DNA of 64,000 nt, from contig JBCCFL010000027.1 in assembly GCA_039029735.1 (NCBI GenBank), forward strand, positions 1 to 64,000. The letters are read 5' to 3'. Positions 13,501 to 25,711 of the stretch are shown piece after piece (position 1 is the stretch's first letter; each line of letters begins with the position of its first letter). Origin of the DNA: CADEDH01 sp039029735. GTDB lineage: Bacteria > Actinomycetota > Acidimicrobiia > Acidimicrobiales > SZUA-35. The position numbers and the translations under genes are program-made. A model generated the notes under the pieces. It was not told where the DNA came from, searched no databases, and was given only the letters and a program-made list of their open reading frames with translations.

Positions 13501-16500
13501 CGAGAGGGCCGGTGAAGTTGCCGGCGGTCTCGCTGATCTTGTACTCGCCCTTGACGGTGCCATCCGCGTTGAGCGTGAGCAGGTAGACCGCTCCCCGGTC
13601 GGTACCGCCATCGTCATCGAGCTCGGCACCGACGGCGAGATCGGGGATGCCGTCTCCGTCGAGGTCACCGAGGCCGCTGAGGCCGACGCCGAACTTGTCG
13701 TTGGTCTCGAGCGGCCCGGTCATACCGCCCACGGCGGCGCTGATCTTCTGCTCGCCTCCCACGGTGCCATCGGCGTTCAAGAACAGGACGTAGACCGCCC
13801 CGGCATTGCTCGATCCGTCGTCGTCCTGACTGGCGCCCACGACCAGATCGGGGCGGCCGTCTCCGTTCACGTCGCCGACCGATGTGAGCTGACCACCGAA
13901 CAGGTCACCAGCGTCGAGTGGGCCGGTGAGGCCGCCGACGGAGGCCGAGATCTCCTGGTCGGCCTTCACGGTGCCATCGGCGTTGAGAAAGAACACGAAT
14001 ACGGCATTGGACTGCCAGGAGCCGGCCGCGATGTCGGGCAGGCCGTCGCCATCGAGATCGCCGAGGCTGGCGACGTCGAACCCCAGCTGGCCTCCGCCTG
14101 GCAGTGTGGAGGTCACGCCGCCAGATAAGGCCGAGATCTTCTGGTGCGCCTTCACGGTGCCGTCGCTGTTGAGGAACAGCACGTAGACCGCGCCGGTGTT
14201 GGAGCCGCCATCGTCGTCGTTGCGAGCACCAACCGCGATGTCGGGCACGCCGTCGCCGTCGAGATCGCCGAGCGCGGCGATACCGAAGCCGAGGTTGTCG
14301 CCGTTGCCGAGGGTGGCGGTGAATCCACCGGCCGTGTCCGAGATCTTCTGGGCCGCCCGCACGCTGCCGTCGGTGTTCATGAAGTTGACGTAGATCGCCC
14401 CACGACCGCTTCCGCCGTCGTCGTCGTTGGCGGCGCCCACGGCCACGTCCACCACGCCATCGCCGTCGACATCTCCGATGGAGGCCACGTCGCGCCCGTA
14501 GCTGTCGGCGTTGTCGAGGGCCGGGCCTCCGCCAGCGGACTGCGACACCTTCTGCTCGGTGACCACCCACCCCGTGGTGGGAAGCACTGGAGCTTCGAGG
14601 TAGTCCGGAATGGCGTTGCGGTCGGAGTCGAGGGCGTCTCGGGGATCGTTGTCGCCGTTGGGATCGGCGTTCTCAGCGCCGGTGTGCACGCCATCGTTGT
14701 CGTCGTCGGGGTCGAGGTAGTTGGGCGTGGTGTCGCCGTCGGTGTCGGGGCCCGGGGTGGTCGACGGGTCGCCGTCACCGTCGGTGTTGGCGTCTTCCCA
14801 GTAGTCGCAGAGGCCGTCGCTGTCCTGATCGCCGACGCACACCGCTCGGGCGAACTCCGAGGTCGAGCCGTAGGCACCGCCGCCGAGCGACTCGGTGGCG
14901 GTGGCCGTGAGCCAGTAGTCGTCCGAGGTGGTGAGCGTGGTGGAGAACGACTCCGCTCCGCTGCCGGTGTGGACGATGCTCGCCGCCCCGAGGGAGACCT
15001 CGGCCCCGCCGTACCCAGTGGCGGGGTGGGCCACGGTGTCGTTGGCTGAGAACTCGATGCGGTAGGTACCGGCCGGGGCGTCGAGGGTGTAGTCGATGGT
15101 CGTGGACCCGCCGCTGGGGGTGGCGGCGGTGATCACCGGCGTGTTGAGCAAATCGTTGGGCCCGGTGTCGGCGTCACCGGCGTCGTTGGGGGTCACGCCG
15201 TCGGTGCCGAGATCGATGCCGACGCCGGTGCTCCCCCAGATGCGGTTCCCGAGGATGGACACCTCGGTGCCCGCCGTGTTCACGCCGATGCCGGCGCCAC
15301 TGGCTCCGGCGACGAGGTTGGCCTCCTCGGTGTCGGACTGGCCGTCGAGGTTGGTGCCGATGCGGCCAGACCCGGAGATCGACACGTGCGTTGCCCCGAG
15401 CACGGTGTCGTCATGGGCAACCCCGATCCGGTTGCCGGCCACGACGTTGCCCGTTCCCGAGAGGGTGACGGTGGAGCCGACGATCACGTTGCCCTCGGTG
15501 CTGTCGTCGGTGCCGTCACCGTCGGTGCCCAACGTGAGACTGCCGCCGCCGTTGTCGGTCATCACCGACCATGAGCTGTTGGCCAGTGCAAGCAGGCCCG
15601 ACACGTCGGTGCCGATGAGGTTGCCCTGCACGAGCCCCGACAGCGCGCCGGCGCCGGAGAACCGAACGGCGAGATCGGCGTTGCCCGAGATCAGGTTGCG
15701 GTCTGCGGCGGTACCGGAGCCAACCTGAACCCCCGGCCCGTTCGCGAACACGCCGATGTTGGCCGACGCCGCCGCCGTACCGGCCACGTCGGTACCGATG
15801 TAGGTGCCATAGACGCCAACGCCCGACGGCGACGCGTCGACCCGGATGCCGGTGAGGGTGAAGTTCGACACCACGAGGCCGCGTACCACACTGCCGTCGG
15901 ATCCAGTGGCGAACTGGAGGCCGTCGGCCACCGTGCCGCCGCCGTCGAGCACCAGCACCTGCGTGCCGTCGAGCCCACCCGGAGCGGCCGCGGTGTTGAC
16001 CACGTGGCCCGGCTGGGTGCTGCCATCGATCGTCAGCGGGCTGGTCACCGCAGGCAGGGCCGTGGCGGGGGTGATGGTCCAACCCACCGGAGGGCCGGCG
16101 GCGTAGCCGGAGTCGGAGGTGGGGATGTCGAACTCGATCTCGGTGATCGACGCGTTGGCGTTGGCCTCGGTGATCGCAGCCCGGAGCGTGCACTCGGTTG
16201 CACCGGCCGAGTTGGTCGCGCCGGTGTCGCAGCGGCCGTCGCCCGCGGAGGTGTCGGCGCCGTCGCCGGTGGAGTTCACGATCACCGCCGGCTTCTGCAC
16301 CCGTACCCACACCCGGTGCAACGTGTCCCAGCTCGATCCGTCGGAGTCGTCGACCTCCCACCGGCTCCCGAGCCCACGGACGCCCCAGTGGTAGTTGCCG
16401 CTCACCCAGAAGGGGAACTGCGTGAGGACGTCGTCGCCCTCGTCGGTGTACTGGTGGGTGACGGCCGCCGGCAGGTTTGCGCTGTGCCCGGTGAGCAGCG

Positions 16501-19500
16501 AGTGGTTGGTGGCAATGCCTCCGGTGAGGAAGCCGTCCTCGCTGTTCGACTGGAACTCGCCCAGGACCGGCGAGCGGAAGTGGATCACCCGGCTGTGACG
16601 GTTCGTCTCGGCGTACCAGCGGAGCTCCAGATCGGCCGACGCATCGGGAATCGCCGACGCCGCTGCTTGGCCCGTGTGGCCCCAGAAGATCAGGCCGGAG
16701 TGGTCGGTGCCGACCGCCGACGACGAGTACGCCGGCCAGTCCTCGGTGGCTGAGCGAACGTCCAGCACCGGGTTCGTGCCGCCTTCGTGGTTGTACTGCA
16801 GGAGCTGCACCCAGCCGCCACCCTCGTCGGAGTCGACCGAGGCCCGGAACGGGCCGTTGCCGAAGTCGAACCAGTAGCGGCCATCCGCTGTGTCGGGCAC
16901 CGCCGCCAGACTGGTGAAGGCGCAGGGCGCGCTGGTGCCGTCGGGCGATCCCGCACAGCTCGTGGTCAGGTCGAGGATGTAGACCGCGCCGCGGTTGGAC
17001 CCACCGTCGTCGTCGTTCAACGCAGAGATGGCCAGGTCGGTTCCACCGTCACCGTCGAGGTCGCCGAGGCCGGTGACTGAGCGACCGAACCAGTCGCCAT
17101 CGTCGACTGGGCCCGACAGGCCACCGCTCGTCGAGCTGAACTTCGCCTCGCTCACCACCGAGCCTGTCGCCGAGAGCCCGAGGAGGTAGGCAGCACCACG
17201 GCTCGACCCACCGTCGCCATCGACCATCGCCCCGACGAGCACGTCGGGGCGGCCGTCACCGTCGGCATCGCCGACGCCCGAAATCGACACACCGAAGCGG
17301 TCGCTGTTGTCGAGCGGACCAGTGAGCCCACCGGCGGTCGACGAGATCTTCTGCTCCGCCTTCACCGTTCCGTCGGCGTTCAGCAAGAGCACGTACACCG
17401 CACCGCGGTTGGTGCCACCGTCGTCGTCGTTGTACACGCCGACGGCGAGATCCTCTATGGAGTCGCCGTCGAGGTCGCCCAAGCCTGCGACTCCTTCACC
17501 GAACCAGTCGCTGTTGTCGAGCGGGCCGGTCAGCCCACCGACGGTGTCGGAGATCTTCTGCTCCGCCTTCACCGTTCCGTCCGCGTTCAGGAACAGCACA
17601 TACACCGCACCGCGATCGGTGCCACCGTCGTCATCGAAGCGCGCGCCCACGGCCAGGTCGCCGATGCCGTCGTTGTTCACATCGCCGAGGGCGGCGACGT
17701 CGAATCCGAAGTGGTCACTGTCGTCGAGTGCGGTGGTCAGCCCTCCGGCGGTGTCGGAGATCTTCTGCTCCGCCCTGACTGTTCCGTCCGCGTTCAGGAA
17801 CAGCACATACACCGCACCGCGGTCGCTCCCACCGTCGTCGTCGCCTACCGCACCGACGGCGAGGTCTCCGTGCCCGTCACCGTCGATGTCACCGAGCCCA
17901 CCGACAGACACCCCGAAGCCGTCGCTGTCGTCCAGGGCGCCCGTCAGGCCTCCAACGGTCGACGAGATCTTCTGCTCACCCTTGACTGTTCCGTCTGCGT
18001 TCAGGAACAGCACATAGACCGCGCCCCGGTTGGTGCCGCCGTCGTCGTCACTGTCGGTGCTGACCACCATGTCGGTGATGCCGTCGCCGTCCAGGTCACC
18101 GATCGACGTGAGTCCAGACCCGATCACGTCGCCGTCGACGAGCGGTCCAGTGAATCCACCAGCGGTCGAGGAGATCTTCTGCTCTTCAGCTACCGGCGCC
18201 GCGCTCACGCCGGCCTCGATATCGAGCCAGTCGGGTTGACCGTCACCGTCGGTGTCGCGGGCGTCGCGGGGGTCGCCGTCGCTGTTGGGGTCGGCGTTCT
18301 CGGCCGAAGTCGGCGTGCCGTCGCCATCGTCGTCGGCGTCGAGATAGTTCGCCGTGCCGTCGTTGTCGGTGTCGGGGCCAGGGGTGGTGGATGGGTTGTG
18401 GTCGCTGTCGGTGTTGGCATCCTCCTCGTAGTCCCAGAGCCCATCGCCGTCGGTATCAGCCGGCGTTGCAAGGTCGAGCACGTACACGGCGCCGGCGTCG
18501 CCGGCTCCATCGTCGTCGCGGAATGCCGACACCGCGATGTTTGGTGTGCCGTCGCCGTCGAGGTCGCCGAGGCCCGCCAGGCTCACGCCGAACTGGTCGT
18601 TGTCGTCGAGTGGGCCGGTGAACCCTCCGACGGTCTCGCCGATCTTGTACTCGTTGGTCACGGTGCCGTCGGCGGCCAGACCGAGGATGTACATCGCGCC
18701 CGGGGCACCGGTGCCATCGTCGTCGGTGTAGGCCCCCACGATGATGTCGGGTACGCCGTCGCCGGTTATGTCACCCACCCCAGCGACGGCGCTGGCGAAC
18801 TGATCGCCGTCGGTCAGAGGCCCGGTCAGCCCGCCCTGGGTGGATGAGATCTTCTGTTCGGACTTCACCGTGCCATCGGCGTTCAGGAACAACACGAGGA
18901 GGGCACCCCGGTTGGAGCCACCGTCATCGTCTCCTCGTACCGCAGCAACCAGATCGGGGGTGCCGTCGCCATCGATGTCTCCGGGACCGCCGACGGCAAC
19001 ACCCAGATAGTCGCCGTTGTCCAGGGCTGCGGCGAGCCCACCGTTGGTGTCGGAGATCTTCTGCTCCGCCTTCACCGTGCCATCGGCGTTCAAGAACAAC
19101 ACATACACCGCGCCCCGGCTCGAGCCACCGTCGTCGTCATCGCGCACGCCGACCGCGAGATCGGGCAGACCGTCGCCGTCGAGGTCACCGAGACCGGCCA
19201 CCGAATCGCCGAACTTGTCGGAGTCGTCGAGGGCGGCCGTGAGACCGCCGGTGGTGTCGGAGATCTTCTGCTCCGCCTTCACCGTGCCATCGGCGTTCAG
19301 GAACAACACATACACGGCGCCCCGGTCCGACCCGCCGTCGTCGTCGGCCCAGGCGCCGATTGCGACGTCGACGATGCCGTCGCCGTCCAGATCGCCGATG
19401 GCGGTTGCCCCCTGCCCGAACTGGTCACTGTTGTCGAGCGCCGTGGTCAGGCCGCCGGCGGTGTCGGAGATCTTCTGCTCCGCCTTCACCGTGCCATCGG

Positions 19501-22500
19501 CGTTCATGAACACGATGTAGACCGCGCCGCGAGCCGAGCCCCCGTCGGCGTCATTCGCGGCGCCCACCACCATGTCGCCGATGCCGTCGCCGTCGAGATC
19601 GCCAATGGCGTTCACGCTCGTACCGAACAGGTCCAGGCCGTCGAGCGGCCCTGTCAAACTGCCGGCGAGGGCCGAGATCTTCTGCTCGGCGGCGACGGTT
19701 CCCGAGCTGACGCCAGCCTCGGTGTCCAGGTAGTCGGGTTGACCGTCGCGGTCGATGTCGAGGGCGTCGCGAGGATCGCCGTCGTCGTTCGGATCGGCGT
19801 TCTCCGACGCGGTCGGCGAGCCGTCACCGTCGTCGTCGGCATCGAGATAGTCAGGCGTGGTGTCGCCGTCGGTGTCGGGCCCGGGCGTGGTCGACGGATC
19901 ACCGTCAGCGTCGGTGTTCGCGTCCTCTTCGTGGTCCCACAGGCCGTCGCCATCGGAATCGGTGGCCGGCGCAAAGTCGAGCACGTAGAGGGCGCCAGCA
20001 TCCGACACGCCGTCGTCGTCGCGGGCGGCGCTGATCACCAGATCGATGTCGCCGTCGCTGTCGAGATCACCGAGGCTGGCCACGGAGTAGCCGAACTCGT
20101 CGTTGTTGTCTATCGGGCCGGTCAGGCCCCCTTGGGTGCTGCTGATGACCGTGGTCGACTTGATCGCCCCCGACGGTTGGAGGAGCAGCACGTAGGCGGA
20201 CCCACGGCTCGTGCCACCATCGTCGTTCTGGAACGCACCAACCACGAGATCGGGCACGCCATCACCGTCGAGGTCACCGACACCCCGGGCCGCACTCCCG
20301 AACCCGTCGTTGTCCTGAATCGAGGGCTGAAGACCCCCGTCAGTATCGGAGATCTTCTGCTGCGCCTTCACCGTGCCATCAGCGTTCAAGAACAGGATGT
20401 AGACGGCGCCGCGGTCGGAGCCCCCATCGTCGTCAAGCCAGGAGCCGACTGCGATGTCGTTCACACCATCACCGTCGACGTCGCCCAGGGCGCCGACTGC
20501 CCACCCGAACTGGTCGGAGGTGTCCAGCCCGGAAAGCCCGCCCTGGGTGTCGGAGATCTTCTGCTGCGCCCTCACGGTGCCATCCGCGTTCAGGAACAGC
20601 ACGTAGACGGCACCCTTGCCGCCCGCTCCATCGTCGTCGAGGCGGGCGCCGACCGCGACGTCGTTCACGCCATCACCGTCGATATCACCGAGGCCAGCGA
20701 CCGATCGTCCGAACTCATCGCCGCCGTCGAGGTCTGGCCCACCGCCAGCGAGTTCGGAGATCTTCTGCTCGGCCTTCACCGTGCCATCGGCGTTCAAGAA
20801 CAGGACGTACACGGCGCCCGCGCCGGATGCGCCATCGTCGTCACTCGTGGTGCCGACAGCCACGTCGCCCACACCGTCGCCGTCGATGTCGCCGAGGCCG
20901 GCGACGCCGGATCCGAAGCGATCATCGTCGTCGAGCGTGGCGACGAGCCCGCCGGCCGTGTCGGAGATCTTCTGCTCGGCCTTCACGGTGCCATCCGCGT
21001 TCAGGAACAGCACGTGGGCTGCGCCTCGGGCATCGCCGCCGTCGTCGTCGCGGGGTGCGCCGGTGATGATGTCGACCACACCGTCACCGTCGAGGTCACC
21101 GATGCCGTCGACACTGGAGCCGAACTGGTCCCATCCATCGAGCGTGGCCGTCAGGCCTCCGGCAGTGGCCGAGATCTTCTGCTCGGTGGTGACCCTGACG
21201 TGGGCGGCCACCGTCGGGGCGTCGAGCCAGTCGGGTTGGCCGTCGCGGTCGATGTCCAAGGCGTCGCGGGGGTCGCCATCGCCGTTGGGGTCGGCGTTCT
21301 CCGAGGCGGTCGGCGTGCCGTCACCGTCGTCGTCGGCATCGAGATAGTTCGGCGTGGTGTCGCCGTCGGTGTCGGGGCCCGGGGTGGTCGACGGATCCCC
21401 GTCACCGTCGGTGTTGGCGTCCTCCTCACAATCGAGCAGACCATCAGCGTCGGAGTCGACGGTGCCACAAACGCCGGGCGAGGAGGTCACTGCGGCCGAG
21501 AACTCCGACGTAGACCCGAACGTCGCCCCACCCAGATCGGCCGTGGCCGTCGTGGTCACGACGTCGCCAACCGTGCCCGCGAAGGTTGTGGAGAACGCCT
21601 CGACGCCCGAGCCTGTGTGGGTAATCGACGTGGTATGGACGAAGGTCTCGCCTTCCCCGTTGCCGCTGGGGTCGGCTCCGGACGGGTTGGTGAAGAACTC
21701 CACCCGATAGGTGCCGGCCGGTACGTCGAGATCGAAGTCGGCGGTCGTCGCACCGTCGGTCACGACCAGTGAGGTGAGCACCGCGAAGTTGAGGTAGTCG
21801 TTTGTGCCGGTGTCGCCGTCGCCGGCATCATTGGCCGTCACACCATCCGGCGAGTTCGTGGCGCTGAGGTCGATACCGGTACCGGCGCCGCTGCCATAGG
21901 CAGTGTTGGCGTATATGGCGTTGCCGAGGATGGCGTTGCCGGTGCCACCGTCGACATTGACTCCGGACCCGGAGCCGCTGATCACGTTGGCCGATCCTGC
22001 CGTGGTGCCACCGATGCGGTTGTTGCTGCCCCGGATGACGAGATTCTGCTCGTGGAGCCCGAGCGCTGAGGTGAGAGAAGCATCGAGGCCAAAGACGTTG
22101 CCCTCGAACACGTTGTTGTCGCCAGCGACGTAGAGGGCCGCTCCGTGGCCGGCGATCAGATTCCGATCCGACGGGCTGGTGCCACCAAACTGAACCGAGT
22201 CGTCGAACACCGTCGCCACATTGTTGGCGCCCGCTCGGGCCACGGTGCCAGATGCATCGGTCCCCAGGTAGCTGCCAGTAATGGTCGTGTTGTCGGCTGG
22301 CCTGATCAGACCAAACCCGGAGTTGATTGTGAGGCCATGGAGCCGGCTCCCTGCAGCGGCCGCCCAGAACTCGAACATGTTCACCGACGACGACGCAGCT
22401 CGCACCTCGATCGCCTGGGAGCCGTTGAGTGCAGCAGGCGCCGCTGCGGTGTTAGCGACGAAGCCAGGCTGGGTCGACCCGTCGATCGTGACCACGGCCG

Positions 22501-25500
22501 TAACGGCCGGCAGATCTGTGGCCGGCTGGATCGTCCAGACCCCTGACGAGTGCCCAGTGTCGGTGCTGGGGATCACGAACCGAATCGTGTCGACAGTGGC
22601 CGAGGCGTTGGCCTCCTCGATGGCGGCCCGCAAGGTGCACTCCGGGTCACCATCGGCGTTGGTGGCGCCCGTGTCACACAGGTGGTCGCCGGCGTTGGCG
22701 TCGCCCGAATCGCTCGTGGAGTTCACCGTCACCGCTGGTGAGACCGACACCGCAGCGTCATTGCCGGCTGCCCAATCGAGCGAGCGCTCGAGCAACGTCT
22801 CGTAGTCAGCGGTGAAGAAGGCCGGATCGGCGTAGTCGGATGGGAAGAACACCCGCCGGTTCGCTGCAGTACTAGACGAGTAGAGAGCGGCGCCGGTGTC
22901 GGCCACCAACAGGGCGTCGTGGTTGGTACTCGTCGGCGACTCGGCCAAGACCGCCACCCCACTCGGCAGCGCCGTGGAGGCGGAGTTCCAATAGTTGAGG
23001 TCCTGGGAGGTGGTTTGGACCGTCAACGATCCGGTCGAGAACGGAGAGGTGATGTAGTGGGAGTTGTCGACGATGTCGATCGTGGTCTGGTTGCTGAAGC
23101 CAATCCCGTTCGACCCGTACATCAGCGTGCCCCAGTCGCTATACGACTCGATGACGATGCCGATGTCGAGGTCGCGAAAATTGGAGACCCCCGTGCCGAT
23201 CGAGTCGCTGGAGAACAGCACGTCATTGGTGGCGGCAGCGGCGGCGAACGCCGACGCCGAGCTGCCGTCGTCGATGGCCGTCACCGTCCAGCCCCAACTC
23301 TGGAACAGGTCCCGCTTGTCGGCATCGTTGATCTGGCTGAACCCACCGTTGCCGGTCACCATCAACAGGTTCGTGCCCCCGGTCGGCTCGGGAGTGAGCG
23401 CCACGAGGGCACCGATCGAGCCGTCGGTGGCGTCGACGGTGGCCGTGCGATCTCCGGTGGCACCAGCGGCCCCGAGCAGTTCGTCGGCCGAGCTTGCCAG
23501 CGTCTCCGTGTCAGCGGCTCCGCCTTGCCCGCTGTTCACGTTGGTGCGCTCGGTCATGCCGGCTGGCGGCGTCGCCGCCCCGTCGTCCTTCACGGCGAAG
23601 AAGGCCACGAGCGTGGCGTTGTCCACCGTGGTGGTGACCGTCGGAGCCGTGACCGCCGCGCTCGGTGCGTTGACCTGGTAGTCCCACGCGTTTATCGGTG
23701 ACGACGTGTCGACGCCGTCGTACAGCGTGATGGCACCCGAGGCCGGCTGGGTGCCGAGGCCATTCAGGGTGAAGCCGTACGACGCCGGCTCGCTGGCTGT
23801 TGCGATGCGCCAGAACAGGCCCTGGCTCATCCCGTTCACCGCGTTCTCGGTGAGGGTCGTCCACCCCGCGGGTGGCGTGATCGTGCCGCCTCCGCCTGCC
23901 ATGTACACGACCTGGGCGAGCATCAGATCGTTCTCGACGTAGTAGGCGGGCACCGGGAGGTCGATCGTCGTCCCGCTCGTGAACGCACCGGCCGCCGTCT
24001 CGACCGCGATGAACGTGGGGTCGATCACCACCGGGCGAGCCGGGTCGTATGTGCCGAGCGAGAAGTTCACCGAGCCGTCGCTCCTGAGCACGTAGGCGCT
24101 CTCCACCGGAACGCGTTCGGTACCGACGTCCTGGAACGCCACCGGGGCCGTCGACACGATCTCCGAGCCGCGCTCGGTCTCGATGACGAGATCGCCGTTC
24201 TCGGCGAGGCTGAGATCGGCGGCACCGTCGAAGCGCACGGCGATGGCGGCCGGGTCCGAGCCGGCTTCGATCACGAAGCTGTACTCGAGGCGATCGTCGG
24301 CTGCGGTGTACACCACGTCGATCCCGGGCAGCACCTGGGCGAACTCCACCGCCTCGTCCTCGTCGACCACAGCCGGAGCTGCTTCGGGGGCCGGGTCGAG
24401 TGCAGCCTGGGGCGTGGGTTCGGCCGCCTCGGGTTCGGCGTCGGCGTCGACGACCTCGGCGTCGACCACTGTCGTGTCGAGCTCCTCGGCTGCACCGACC
24501 ACCTCCATCACCAGTGGTTCGGTGACTGACTCGCCCTCCACGAGCAAGATGGCGGCGCCGTCGGCCAGCAGGGCCCCGTATTCCTTGGTGTCGGCGGCGT
24601 AGTCCACCTCGGACGGGGCGGACCCGTCATTGGCGGTGAAGGCCAGGTCTTCGTCAGCAGCGTCCGGCTGGGCGTCGAGGTCGTCGAGCCATTCGTTGGT
24701 CGACTCGTCGGCCGCGACCTCGGCTGGTTCGAGCTCGTCGACATCCAGCGCGGTGAGCAGCCGAGGTCCGCTGCCCGCCGCCAACGCCAGTCGACCCCCG
24801 GTCGCGTCGCCGGAGTCGACGTCGTAGGCCTGAACGGTGTCGGCCCAGGAGTCCGAGACCCACAGATGCGAGGTGTCGGGGTCGAGCGCCAGGCCCATTG
24901 GCTCCTCGAGGCCCTCGATCACCACCTCCACCAGTGGTTCCTCGCCGTCGCCGGGTGTCGGCGTGATCGCCACCACCGATCCGCTCCCGGACAACGCAAC
25001 AAGCAACTCGCCGCCCGGGCCGACAGTCAGGCCGGCCGGAGCTGATCCTGCCGGGAGCCGGGCCACCGTTCCAAGGTGCTCGCCGGTGCCGGGATCGAAC
25101 CGTTCGAGGTCGTCGTCACCGCGGTCGGTCACCACCACTGAGCCGTCGGGCGCAATCGCAACGGCGACCGGATCGATCAACACGTCGGCCGCAAAGGCCG
25201 CGGCTGAGACCTCGGTTCCGGTGGTGTCGAAGCGCCGCAATCGATCGCCCCCAGCGTCGACCACGAGCAGGTCGCCTTCGGTGAGCAGGGCGATGCCACG
25301 GGGAACGAACGGCGTCGCGGCGGCACCGCCTTCGGGCGACCGACTGCGTAGCTTCACGTCGGCCACCGGAGTGGACACGACGGCTCCAGTGGTGAGATCC
25401 ACCTGGTGGACCGCCCCCGACGTTGCATCGGTCGCGTAGAGCCGACCGTCGGCGCCGACCACCGATCCCCACGGTGTGGCCTGCCCCTCGCCCCGTAGCT

Positions 25501-25702
25501 CGACCTCGGTCGACTCGCTCCCGAACACCACCAACCGGCCCTCGTGGGCGAGCGGCACGATCACGTCGGGGGTGTCGGCCGTCTGCGAGCCGACCACTTG
25601 TGGAGTGGCCCCGGCGATCAGGAACGAGAGCGCGACGATGACGACAACTGCCGCCACGAGCCGATTGACGGGGCGGGCGGGCCTCGTCGCGCGAAGAGTC
25701 AA
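1145..25702 (-). CDS. Giant modular surface protein (CSLREA / beta-helix / TSP3 / FG-GAP), 3' end cut off
   Basis: At least 8,186 codons of an exported, probably cell-surface or matrix protein. Residues 13-36 form a signal or anchor helix. Next come an NHL-like propeller (about 45-320), an acidic linker, a DUF7948-like domain (about 455-565), an adhesin-like beta domain and a region (about 775-985) that may resemble a ThuA-like fold. Then follow seven CSLREA motifs (starting near residues 991, 3142, 4120, 5099, 6072, 7042 and 7559), each leading a right-handed beta-helix and a DVPAG(D/T)YRIEF beta domain. There are eight Asp-rich thrombospondin-3-like calcium segments, a fibrinogen-like domain (about 2917-3136) and 44 FG-GAP repeats of about 69 residues. 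The last FG-GAP array stops after two blades at the join near 1145, so the native C terminus is lost. The start is uncertain: TTG at 25702 abuts GGAG with no spacer, and GTG at 25657 is the next option. It is the last gene of the minus-strand operon and probably a calcium-stabilised adhesin; no ligand can be named. Confidence 0.85.
4600..16280 (-). repeat. Four tandem super-modules of about 2.9 kb
   Basis: CSLREA motifs 2, 3, 4, 5 and 6 start near 16280, 13345, 10409, 7490 and 4580, so the spacing is 2.91-2.94 kb each time. Each unit has the same order: CSLREA motif, beta-helix, DVPAG(D/T)YRIEF domain, Asp-rich calcium segment (near 14580-14850, 11680-11930, 8760-9000, 5850-6095) and six FG-GAP blades (near 13370-14580, 10430-11670, 7505-8745, 4600-5840). 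Blade positions resemble their counterparts in other arrays, for example a GPGDIDGDG form at blade 4 in several. That points to duplication of whole units rather than single blades. Confidence 0.8.
16290..16955 (-). other. Fibrinogen-like domain inside the giant protein
   Basis: Residues about 2917-3136 read like a fibrinogen C-terminal domain: a paired-cysteine lead, then DGRYWFDFGNGPF, an EGGGWVQLLQYN stretch matching the usual GGGW core, and a late W-rich end. It interrupts the module order between FG-GAP array 3 and CSLREA motif 2 and occurs once. Fibrinogen-like domains in animals and some bacteria bind glycans or proteins; here the role is inference. Confidence 0.55.
16960..21465 (-). 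repeat. Three calcium-segment plus six-blade FG-GAP units
   Basis: Three thrombospondin-3-like segments (near 21215-21465, 19710-19965 and 18215-18465) each lead a six-blade FG-GAP array (near 19970-21210, 18465-19700 and 16960-18210) with no CSLREA module between them. The unit length is about 1.5 kb. Each blade carries a GDLDGDG-type calcium loop and an AEQKIS strand, and each array ends with a VYVLDL-type segment. Confidence 0.8.
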
Positions 25703-25711
25703 CTCCGGGAC

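Noticed and set aside
4600..21210. A CRISPR-like array suggested by regular recurrence of GATCTTCTGCTC about every 207 bases
   Set aside because: The period is one FG-GAP blade (69 codons), the intervals are coding and similar to each other, and no cas gene is present.
1784..21772. Long plus-strand open frames, up to 778 codons, opposite the giant gene
   Set aside because: They mirror GC-rich repeated codons of the minus strand, have low-complexity products and lack start signals. They are antisense shadows.
158..25702. A single 8,514-residue bacterial adhesin-reverse transcriptase fusion
   Set aside because: Base composition and protein type change within about ten bases, both domains are cut mid-fold, and frame continuity has a one-in-three chance. 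A chimeric join explains it better.
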